A DNA stretch of 64,000 bases, from NCBI GenBank assembly GCA_014381825.1, contig JACNKX010000185.1, positions 53,816-117,815 of the forward strand. The letters are read 5' to 3'. Origin of the DNA: Planctomycetota bacterium (GTDB taxonomy: Bacteria; Planctomycetota; Planctomycetia; Pirellulales; Pirellulaceae). A model generated the notes under the pieces. That model ran no database searches. It had not been told where the DNA came from and saw only the letters and a list, made by a program, of their open reading frames with translations. Every line of letters starts with the position of its first letter. Position 1 is the stretch's first letter. Position numbers and translations under genes: made by a program. Positions 1 through 7,770 of the stretch are shown in pieces.

Positions 1-2388
1 CATCATCCGGCGCTGTGAAACGTTCCAAGGGCGACGTCTGGCGAACATAAGAATGTTGAGCCATTCGAAATAGCCGGGCAGATGCCGTGTGTCAGGTCGA
101 GCGTTCCAGATCTCAGCCCGCTCGGCCAGACGGATCTCTGCACGACCGCGCCGAGATTCACGCTGTGCCCGAGCAAGCCATTCACGAATCGCGGGCACGA
201 GATAGTCATGAGTGAGTTGATAGAACTGTTGCTGCGAAGGAGTCGCCTCGTCGTCACGATCACTGCCTTCCGCATCCGTTGGCGTGATCAATCGCAATTC
301 CGCGTCCAAAACTCGCAACAGAGCATCAAACTGCGCCGGCCGTTCCTCGTATCCTGAAATGGCTAACAGCTCGTTGCGCGACCGCATGGAACCTTTGATA
401 TTCGCGCCGGGGCGCGGCAGCAATTCCTTCAGGGTCGCATGGACAGCTTTTTCGTGAACGCGATGCTCGGCCGGCGCATTCGAGGACGTAAAACACTCGT
501 CCAGGAACATTAGCCCAACGCCAGCAATACCGCCAATCTTCTTCAGGGTGTCAGGCGTCCAAAGTTTTCCCTTGACCATTTCGGCAAACAACGCCAGTCG
601 TACAGGAATCACTTTGTCGTCTTCCGAAACTTCGCTGATGGCTTGATCAAGGAAGTGAATTTGGTCCAAGGTCAGAGCGCTAAAATGATCGGGAAGCCGC
701 CCCAACGCTTGGCCGAATTCGGCGAGTACCTTGCGGGCGTGGAGTTTATCGAACAGATCCACAAGAGCCATGTTCTTGTTCTGGAGTAGTTCGATTTCCA
801 GCTCGGACATAAACCGACTGACGGCCAGCCAAAAATCATCTCGAATCAACAGCACGCACTGAACGCGATCACCGTCGCACTGTCGCAGCGCCAATGCCAA
901 TTCCGAATCGGCCTGCTCGTCCGTTGAATACAGCCACTGTTCGAACTGGTCGATAACGATCAGTACCTTCTGGCCGGCCCCCATGACGCGACCGTGTCGC
1001 AACCGGGCAATCGATTCCCGCAATCCCAAGTCCGTCGCCAAGTACGGGCACTGGCGGCGAAGACGGTTTAACAAACGCGACTCGGTGGCATTCGGAGCTG
1101 CTTCGATAAAGACCGGCGCCACCGACTCGGGCAACGCCGGCAACAAGCCGGCTTTGACAAATGAAGACTTTCCGCAGCCCGAAGGCCCGTAGATCAATCC
1201 AACGCGAAAAGAGTTCTCTGGGTCCGTCGCCAGGATGCGGGACCGCCAAAATCGGATCGAGTCGGGAATACCGTCGCGGCCACGCGCTCCCGGCAACAAA
1301 CGAAAGAAAAAATGAGCATCTTCCCGTTCAAATGATCGCAGACCTTTGGGGACGACGCCCAGCAATTGCTGACTCGAATGCGATCCGGAGATCTCTGACG
1401 AGGACACAACATCGGCACCAACAACGCTGAGTCCCGAGTTCTCGCCAAGAAACTGCTTCAAGTCCTCAGAAAAATCGAGCGCCGTCTGATAACGGTCCGC
1501 AGACCGTTTGCCGAGCGCCTTGATGCAGATGCGTTCCAGTTCCGTCGGAATACTGCGATTCACTTCGCGCAAGGGCAGAGCCTCGTGTTTGCGAACTTGT
1601 CGGAGGACCTCCACGGCGCTATTACCTTGGAACGGACGTGTACCGACAAGCAACTCGTACAGAACGACACCGAGGCTAAAAACGTCCGAACGCCCATCGA
1701 CTAAATGATTCTCGCCACGCGATTGCTCAGGGCTCATGTAAGCAGGCGTGCCAGCCGCGCGCGATGACTCCACAAACTGGTCGTCTTGCAGCGCGAGTCC
1801 GAAGTCCGCCACGTACGGCTGCCCTCGTTTGTCGAGAAGCAGGTTGCCTGGCTTGATATCACGATGCACGATGCCCATGGAGTGGACATAGTGCAAGGCT
1901 TCGACAACGGTCGCGATGATCTCAACCGACTCGCCAACCGACAGCGGCGATTGCTTCATCCGAGTGTCGAGATCGCTTCCATCGATGAAGCGCGAGACCA
2001 CGTAGCAGAGACCATCTTCCGTACGGCCTGCGTCGTGCACGGGAACCACGTTGGGATGTTCTAGCTTCGCCAGCGTGCGTGCTTCCGCAAGAAACGCATC
2101 GACGTCGACCGACGATCTGATGCGATCCCGGTGGGGCACTTTGATCGTTACATGACGCTCCAACTCGTCGTCGCGAGCCAAGTAAACACATCCGAAGCCA
2201 CCACGACCAAGGAGCCTGTCCACCTTGTATCGACCGATCTGGTTTGGCACACCGGACGCGTGTCTCGCCGGGCCTGAATGCTGGGTTGATTCGTCGGTGT
2301 GCTCAAGCGTGACATCGGGCATGACAGGCAACGGCATGGCGCCTGTCTCGTCGAGCTGTTCGGCCGGGGCATCGGAGTCTTGATTCAT
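1..2388 (-). CDS. Ser/Thr protein kinase fused to nSTAND-type ATPase (3' end cut by window edge)
   Basis: 796 codons are visible from the ATG at 2388 to the window edge without a stop, so the C-terminus is missing. Residues about 51-315 are a complete Hanks-type kinase: glycine loop GRGGFG (61-66), lysine in TIKVPH, catalytic HRDIKPGN (175-182), DFG (195-197) and TPAYMSPEQ. A second module follows with Walker A GPSGCGKSS (401-409) and a Walker B-like VLIVIDQFEQWL, typical of the STAND ATPases that act as signal-driven oligomerising switches. There is no membrane segment in the visible part, so it is predicted cytoplasmic up to that point. In planctomycetes such proteins often carry C-terminal WD40 repeats; that region would lie outside the window. 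Upstream, 261 bp separate it from the MetE-like gene, so it probably has its own promoter. Substrates are unknown. A GTG lies one codon upstream of the chosen ATG. Confidence 0.88.
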   Translation of the reverse strand, partial: MNQDSDAPAEQLDETGAMPLPVMPDVTLEHTDESTQHSGPARHASGVPNQIGRYKVDRLLGRGGFGCVYLARDDELERHVTIKVPHRDRIRSSVDVDAFLAEARTLAKLEHPNVVPVHDAGRTEDGLCYVVSRFIDGSDLDTRMKQSPLSVGESVEIIATVVEALHYVHSMGIVHRDIKPGNLLLDKRGQPYVADFGLALQDDQFVESSRAAGTPAYMSPEQSRGENHLVDGRSDVFSLGVVLYELLVGTRPFQGNSAVEVLRQVRKHEALPLREVNRSIPTELERICIKALGKRSADRYQTALDFSEDLKQFLGENSGLSVVGADVVSSSEISGSHSSQQLLGVVPKGLRSFEREDAHFFFRLLPGARGRDGIPDSIRFWRSRILATDPENSFRVGLIYGPSGCGKSSFVKAGLLPALPESVAPVFIEAAPNATESRLLNRLRRQCPYLATDLGLRESIARLRHGRVMGAGQKVLIVIDQFEQWLYSTDEQADSELALALRQCDGDRVQCVLLIRDDFWLAVSRFMSELEIELLQNKNMALVDLFDKLHARKVLAEFGQALGRLPDHFSALTLDQIHFLDQAISEVSEDDKVIPVRLALFAEMVKGKLWTPDTLKKIGGIAGVGLMFLDECFTSSNAPAEHRVHEKAVHATLKELLPRPGANIKGSMRSRNELLAISGYEERPAQFDALLRVLDAELRLITPTDAEGSDRDDEATPSQQQFYQLTHDYLVPAIREWLARAQRESRRGRAEIRLAERAEIWNARPDTRHLPGYFEWLNILMFARRRPWNVSQRRMM

Positions 2389-2649
2389 CACGATTTCGAT
2401 GTGGGTCGTGAGATGTCTCACTACGCGAGACGTTTCCGCACGGCTGCTGCCACCCCGACCAACGTTCGACGAGCCGACAATCGGCTCGCAAGTTAAACGC
2501 CGGACTCGCAATTCAAATTGACACTAGGACGATGCCCTTTAACTCTCAATCGCACAATTGTTACACGACATCCGGCAGATTGCAATGAACGATTGATAAC
2601 CGGAAGACCGAAGCTGGGGCGAGCAGGACCATTCGGCTGCCTACATCGG

Positions 2650-3717
2650 CTACACATATTTCTCGCGCAGCCTCCGAGCGGCTTCGACTTCGTTCTTCAA
2701 CTTCGTGTAGACCTCGTCGATACTTACCTTCGCCGCTGAACCCGGAGCAAAACCGCATTCGGGATTAAGTGTGATTCTTTCCGGAGCAACAAATTCGAGT
2801 GCTTGTTCGACGCGCGCTACAATCGTGTCCGCGGAATCGACTTCACCAGGCAGGCAACTTACGCAGCCGAGCCCGATCTCGACATCTTCTGGCAGTTCGC
2901 GAAAAACGGACATCTCCCCCGAGCCAGGTGTCGTAAACTCCATGGTGATGTGCCCGACGCCCAAACGTCGGAGCTGCGGCATGATGGGATCGTAGCCGCC
3001 TTGGTGTTGTGCCTCGCCACGCGCTCGCGCGCCGGCTCGTCGGCAAAGGTGAACGGCAAGTCTGACATCGGCAAAGTCCGCCACAACTTGATTGTCCATA
3101 TCGACGGCGAAGTCAGCCGCGCGATCCGCATCGTCGTAGTTCGCGCGAACTTCTGGATCAACAAACAAGCAAAGATGCGGATCGTCGACTTGAATGATCG
3201 AGACGCCTTCGGCACGTAACAATTCAATTTCGCGACGCAAGATGGGCACACAATCTTGTACGAAGGACTCTCGAGTTGGATACGCTTTCGAAGACGCCGT
3301 AGCGTCCCACATGCGTTCGCCTAGCAATGCCGGTGCCGGCAATGTCGCTTTGATTTGCCGATCGGTAAGCGTCTTCAGAAACGCAACTTCCTTCGCAATG
3401 AAGCCCGGCTCTTTTGGTGACAACCGATCGACGACGACCGTCCAGGGTCGACCATCCGCAGGATTCAGGCTCAACTCGAAACCATGAGCCAATTCAGCGA
3501 TCACGCCAATATAGGACTTCCTCCACCACTCGCCGTCGGAAATGACGTCCAATCCTGCAGCTTCTTGCAACGCCACGACGGATCGGATCGCCGCCCCCAT
3601 CAATCGTTGATACTCATCGCCGGAGTACGGGCAATCGTCAGCAATCAGATCTTTGACAAAATCCGGACGGGGCATGGAACCGATGATCGACGCCGGAAAG
3701 AGCGGTCTATCAGACAT
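2650..3717 (-). CDS. Core-MetE: cobalamin-independent methionine synthase C-terminal-domain protein
   Basis: This 355-residue protein matches only the catalytic (C-terminal) barrel of MetE; the N-terminal half of classical MetE is absent. The zinc/thiol site can be read directly: His223 and Cys225 in AVHLCRR, Glu260 in HITMEF and Cys321 in NPECGFAP, the expected H-C-E-C set. IIQVDDPHL (175-182) corresponds to the conserved substrate loop. Core-MetE proteins transfer alkyl groups to or from thiols; some make methionine without folate, others act on coenzyme M or other thiols, so the substrate here is open. I start at ATG 3717 because the preceding nucleotidyltransferase stops at 3719-3721, leaving one nucleotide between the genes (coupled translation). 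A longer in-frame reading from 3813 would run back into that gene. It is the last gene of a four-gene minus-strand run with two phosphate-type transporters. Confidence 0.85.
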   Translation of the reverse strand: MSDRPLFPASIIGSMPRPDFVKDLIADDCPYSGDEYQRLMGAAIRSVVALQEAAGLDVISDGEWWRKSYIGVIAELAHGFELSLNPADGRPWTVVVDRLSPKEPGFIAKEVAFLKTLTDRQIKATLPAPALLGERMWDATASSKAYPTRESFVQDCVPILRREIELLRAEGVSIIQVDDPHLCLFVDPEVRANYDDADRAADFAVDMDNQVVADFADVRLAVHLCRRAGARARGEAQHQGGYDPIMPQLRRLGVGHITMEFTTPGSGEMSVFRELPEDVEIGLGCVSCLPGEVDSADTIVARVEQALEFVAPERITLNPECGFAPGSAAKVSIDEVYTKLKNEVEAARRLREKYV

Positions 3718-3718
3718 A

Positions 3719-4486
3719 TCACTTCTCCAAATGACGGGAGGTCCAGAATTCGCGCGCGTACTCGAAGTCCTGCTGTGTATCAACTTCGATATATCCGCCG
3801 GGCGTATCGACATGCGACATCCGTTGGCCGGCTTCGATCATGTCTTGCAGCAGGTGGATGAAGTAAGCCTTCTCGAAGACCTTGGCATCGCGGAAAGTTT
3901 GCCCCGCGAACTCCTCTCGTCGACGATGATAGTGCTTGCGAAATGCGGAAGCGCCTGCGGTCGAAAACTTCGCGAGTCCAATAAACTCGCCATGCGCATG
4001 TGCTTCGTCGATTTCGCGATGAACGCGAGTGATTTCACCGTTCGAAACGGTGACCTTTTCCGCATCGTCACTCGGGTGTTCGGTGCGATGCTCGTACCGC
4101 ACAAGCCACTCGCTATCAACACCCAACGCGATGTCCGCATCACTCTGCGCAACGAGATCAACGATCGCAGGCGTAAAGAGAACATCCGAATAACAGCAGA
4201 CAAATGGCTCGTCCATGAGGTCCTCAGCGTACATTAGCGAAGCGAGAATGTTGTTGTTCGGCCAGTCGGCGTTATGACGAAACGTGAACTCGGGGAAATC
4301 CTCTTGCACGCGGTCAATGCGATACCCGCCAATGAATGCGATGTCGTCGATGCCGTTCTGACGAAATGCATCGATCGCCCAATCGAGCATCCGACGACCG
4401 CCGACTTCGGCATAGCACTTTGGTGTATCCGCCGTTGTCGGCATTAGCCGACTCCCGCGTCCGGCTCCGATGATGATGGCTCTCAT
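3719..4486 (-). CDS. NTP transferase, LicC/PntC-like (phosphocholine or phosphonate cytidylyltransferase family)
   Basis: 255 residues with a Rossmann-type nucleotidyltransferase fold. The N-terminal signature GAGRGSRLMP (8-17) binds the NTP, TPKCYAEVGG follows as the substrate-side loop, and CYSDVLF supplies the metal-binding Asp. The stretch NADWPNNNILASLMYAEDL resembles the NN-x3-SL block of CTP:phosphocholine cytidylyltransferases (LicC) and phosphonate cytidylyltransferases (PntC), rather than hexose-1-phosphate enzymes. The likely reaction is activation of a small phosphorylated or phosphonate headgroup with CTP; this is inferred from family resemblance. The ATG (4484-4486) overlaps the TGA of the upstream MFS gene by 4 nt, and its own TGA lies one nucleotide before the MetE-like ATG. 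No PEP mutase, choline kinase or headgroup transferase is present nearby, so the substrate is not settled. Confidence 0.78.
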   Translation of the reverse strand: MRAIIIGAGRGSRLMPTTADTPKCYAEVGGRRMLDWAIDAFRQNGIDDIAFIGGYRIDRVQEDFPEFTFRHNADWPNNNILASLMYAEDLMDEPFVCCYSDVLFTPAIVDLVAQSDADIALGVDSEWLVRYEHRTEHPSDDAEKVTVSNGEITRVHREIDEAHAHGEFIGLAKFSTAGASAFRKHYHRRREEFAGQTFRDAKVFEKAYFIHLLQDMIEAGQRMSHVDTPGGYIEVDTQQDFEYAREFWTSRHLEK

Positions 4487-5802
4487 GATGTTACTCGATC
4501 CGCTTGGTTCTCGATTGCCTTACAGCTTGTGTCAGCCGTGGCGTTCCACAAAACACCAGCAGCGATCGCGGCGAGAAAGGCGCATGCCGCCCAGGCATAA
4601 ATCGCAAACTCCCAACCGTAGTACTCATACAGATGACCCGTCAAGACATCGCCAAACAAAGCAGCGCCGATGTAGCCCATAAAATTGACGAAACCCGCCG
4701 CAGCCGCCGACGTGCCTTTGCGGGCCAAGTCGGCGGGAGCTGTTCCCACGAGTAACACTTGCGGTCCGAAGGTGCAGAAGCCAATCAACGCCAGCAATAT
4801 CACGGTGCCAATCACGCTGGTGCGCACCATCAGGTCGTAGAAAAGTGTCAACACGCCTAACAGCGTCAACAGAACACAAATCACAGGAGCACGGCGACTG
4901 CCGAAGAATCGATCCGTGGCCCATCCTGAGAGAAACACCCCGGCGACGGCTCCGACGGGAAGCACTGCGATCTTTAAGGCCGACTTGCCGAGTCCTGTCT
5001 CCTGCACGTCACTCAAATGCGCAAGGCCCCAATCTGCGTAACCGTATCGGCACGCGTTCAGCATCCCAAGTGAAATACCCAGCATCCACAGAGTCGGGTT
5101 CGTCACCGTCAGATACGCAGTCTCGGCAAACGATAGCTTGTCGTCACCGGACACATTGGTCGACACAGCTTTCGCGGCGGCGACATCGTCTGGATGCTCC
5201 TTCAAAAACGCGAGCATCACCATGGAACACGCAGCCAACACACCTGCCGGAACGAACATCGCACCTCGCCACCCCAGCAGCTGCGCCGAATAACCCGCCA
5301 GGATAACCGACAGCGCCGCAGTCACTTGATACCCCGTCCCAACGATGCCGATCACCTTGCCGCGTCGGAGGACCGGAATCCAATTCGCGATCACTCGAAC
5401 ACAAGGAGTCCAACCGAGCGACTGAGAATACCCATTCATCGCCCACACGAAAAGTAAGAAGTATGCCGCCGTCCCTGCGCCAAAGCAGGCACATAAGGCT
5501 GCCGAACCTAGCATGCCAATGCCGAGCATTTTGCGAGGCGGAAGTTGTTCAGACAACTGCCCGTTGATCAGCTGACCAAGCGCGTAAGCGATTTTGAGCG
5601 AGCCAAGAATCCAACCAATCGTATCGGCTCCGAGTCCTAGGCCGCCGTCTTCAAGCGGTGCCTTCAAACCCGGCACGGCAGCTGAGATATTGGCTCGACA
5701 GAAGTAGAACGCTCCGTAGGTGAACCAGACGGTCCATATCAGCGTATTCTCGCCGTGATGGAGGCGTGGAATTTGTTCTAGATTGGATGCGGACTTTGAC
5801 AC
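4483..5802 (-). CDS. MFS transporter, organophosphate:Pi antiporter (GlpT/UhpT/UhpC-like)
   Basis: 439 residues with about twelve hydrophobic segments, the usual MFS length. The first helix region WFTYGAFYFCRANISAAVPG carries the conserved N-terminal signature of the OPA family (GlpT, UhpT, UhpC), in which an external organophosphate is exchanged for internal phosphate. The 4-bp overlap with the nucleotidyltransferase and the presence of a Na+/Pi symporter 85 bp upstream support a phosphorus-linked role. The substrate could be glycerol-3-phosphate, phosphocholine, an aminoalkylphosphonate or a sugar phosphate; the sequence does not decide. UhpC-like members act as sensors rather than carriers, which is a possible alternative. 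Confidence 0.82.
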   Translation of the reverse strand: MSKSASNLEQIPRLHHGENTLIWTVWFTYGAFYFCRANISAAVPGLKAPLEDGGLGLGADTIGWILGSLKIAYALGQLINGQLSEQLPPRKMLGIGMLGSAALCACFGAGTAAYFLLFVWAMNGYSQSLGWTPCVRVIANWIPVLRRGKVIGIVGTGYQVTAALSVILAGYSAQLLGWRGAMFVPAGVLAACSMVMLAFLKEHPDDVAAAKAVSTNVSGDDKLSFAETAYLTVTNPTLWMLGISLGMLNACRYGYADWGLAHLSDVQETGLGKSALKIAVLPVGAVAGVFLSGWATDRFFGSRRAPVICVLLTLLGVLTLFYDLMVRTSVIGTVILLALIGFCTFGPQVLLVGTAPADLARKGTSAAAAGFVNFMGYIGAALFGDVLTGHLYEYYGWEFAIYAWAACAFLAAIAAGVLWNATADTSCKAIENQADRVTS

Positions 5803-5887
5803 GGCAAGTCACTTCGCGCGGGTAGGTGCGATTCAGCGAAGTGTGAATGGTACGGGATCGAGCAGTCGATTACGAGGCACGGCGGCA

Positions 5888-7549
5888 CTACTTCTCGCCC
5901 GAAACCGTTTCGGCGATATTCTGCGAATGATCGCAGACGCGAGCGTAGGCGTTGAGCGTCGCGAGCCAAGCGACTGAGATGACCGGCGCAATGGTCCGAC
6001 CTGACAACTCTTCCAAATGCCGGCGGCGCAACATCTTGATCTCGTTGCGCAATCGCTTCGCTAACGCGTCCGTCTTCGTCAGTACATTCGCATTGGAATG
6101 CACGAAGCCCTCGTTGACTGCGGACACGTACTCACTGATGTGCTGATTGAGTTCAGTCAGGCTCTTGCGTTGCTCCACAGTGAAACGATGTCCATTGCGG
6201 CGTAGCTTGCGGTCAAAGTTATCCAAGTCTGCAATGTAATCACTGACTGATTCGTACTCGTCGGCGATGCGCAGCTGGCCGCGAGCTTCTTCAGCAACGG
6301 AATGCGGTACGTTGCCCGACAGCAGGTTAGTGACGAAGTGAACGATTTCGTCGTGCATCGAGTCGAGAACCTGTTCGCGAGTTTTTAACCGATCTGCCAA
6401 CTTCTTGTCAGGATCCTCTTGCTGAACTAACTCCGCTAGCCAGCCAAGCATCTTTGCGCACCCCGCGCCCATCTTGACGATCTCTTTATGCGACTGCTCG
6501 ATTGCCAGTGACGGAGTCTCAACCATCCGGACGTCGAGGTCCGTCAAATGCGGTTTCTCTTTGAATGACTTGGATGGCACGACGCGTTCCAACATGCGGA
6601 CCAACATCGGTGCAAACGGCAAAAAGAGCAGTGTATTCGTAACATTGAAGACCGTGTGGGTCGTCGCGATCCCAACCGTTGTGGCGTCTCCGTGAAACAC
6701 CATTTGGACAAACGGGACGAGCCACACAATGAATTTGATGTACCAAGCGAATAGTAGCGTGATCCAGAAAACGCCAATGATATTGAACAGGACATGGAAA
6801 TACGCGGCCCGACGTGCGTTTGTTGTGGCGCCTATGGACGCGAGCAAGGCCGTGACTGTCGTTCCGACGTTCTCGCCAAGCACAAGCGCGGCAGCGGTTT
6901 CCAATGAGATGACGCCAGTAGCGGCGAGAGACATTGTGATACCAAGTGTGGCCGAGGAAGATTGAACGATCACCGTTAGGATGCAACCGGCCAACGCACA
7001 GCCGAGAACGCCGGGATAGTTACTTGCATCAAACCGCTTGAACCAAGCTTCGAACTCCGGCATCTCTTTAATCATCGAGCACGCATCCTTCATCAGTTCT
7101 AAGCCGAAGAACACCATGCCGACTCCCATGATCGCCATCGCCCAATAGCGCCAACGGTCTCCCTTCGAAAACAGGTAGACGAACGCGGCAGCGCCTAATA
7201 TCGGCAAGCCGTACTTTCCGATCTTCAGGACCAGAATCCATCCTGTGATCGTCGTACCAATATTTGCCCCCATGATTACGCCAACGCCTTGCGCCAACTC
7301 CATCACACTGCTATTAACAAATCCGACCACCATCACCGTGGTAACCGAGCTGGATTGCACGACGACCGTTACGGTCGTTCCGACGATTGTCGCCAGGTAG
7401 CGGTTATTGGTTGCCAGCCCAATCATTCGCCGCAGGCTGCTTCCCGCGACCGCCTGCATACCGTCGGACATATACTTCATGCCGAGGAGAAAAATCCCAA
7501 GTCCGCCAACGATTTCGAAGGCCATTTTGACAAGAGTTTCAAGTTCCAC
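5888..7549 (-). CDS. Na+/phosphate symporter of the PNaS (NptA-like) family with PhoU-like C-terminus
   Basis: 553 residues. The N-terminal 340 residues contain two inverted repeats, each with a QSSS motif (QSSSVTT at 65-71 and QSSSATLGI near 193), which form the Na+ and phosphate sites in the SLC34/NptA family. The last 200 residues are charged, helical and PhoU-like (EEARGQLRIADEYESVSDYI region), as in many bacterial NptA proteins, and probably tune transport to phosphate status. The protein is an inner-membrane importer. It heads the minus-strand run followed 85 bp later by the OPA-type MFS gene; the spacing allows co-transcription but does not prove it. No Pho box was recognised upstream. 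Confidence 0.9.
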   Translation of the reverse strand: MELETLVKMAFEIVGGLGIFLLGMKYMSDGMQAVAGSSLRRMIGLATNNRYLATIVGTTVTVVVQSSSVTTVMVVGFVNSSVMELAQGVGVIMGANIGTTITGWILVLKIGKYGLPILGAAAFVYLFSKGDRWRYWAMAIMGVGMVFFGLELMKDACSMIKEMPEFEAWFKRFDASNYPGVLGCALAGCILTVIVQSSSATLGITMSLAATGVISLETAAALVLGENVGTTVTALLASIGATTNARRAAYFHVLFNIIGVFWITLLFAWYIKFIVWLVPFVQMVFHGDATTVGIATTHTVFNVTNTLLFLPFAPMLVRMLERVVPSKSFKEKPHLTDLDVRMVETPSLAIEQSHKEIVKMGAGCAKMLGWLAELVQQEDPDKKLADRLKTREQVLDSMHDEIVHFVTNLLSGNVPHSVAEEARGQLRIADEYESVSDYIADLDNFDRKLRRNGHRFTVEQRKSLTELNQHISEYVSAVNEGFVHSNANVLTKTDALAKRLRNEIKMLRRRHLEELSGRTIAPVISVAWLATLNAYARVCDHSQNIAETVSGEK

Positions 7550-7738
7550 AAAGAAGCACCTTGTTGGGGTTAAGTTCGGCTTTACATGCGATTAAAGAGC
7601 GAATTCTACGATGCCTCCTACCCGACACAAGACCCCCGAAAAACAGCCTGACAGGGATCTCGAGCGGTCACAGCTCGCCGCTCAACTCGAATCGCCTTCA
7701 GAAGCCACGACAACTGCCTATTCGCGAGGTCGCGTACC

Positions 7739-7770
7739 ACATTGTCCTGGAATTACATTGTCCTGGAATT
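7739..7770 (+). repeat. Perfect 16-bp tandem duplication
   Basis: The unit ACATTGTCCTGGAATT occurs twice head to tail (7739-7754 and 7755-7770). The second copy reaches into the stop codon region of the CehA-type gene. It looks like a recent slippage duplication in the region between two same-strand genes. No function is evident. Confidence 0.8.

Noticed and set aside
2389..2649. Possible promoter for the kinase gene (TTGCAA with TAACAA)
   Set aside because: The -10 box matches consensus at only about three positions.
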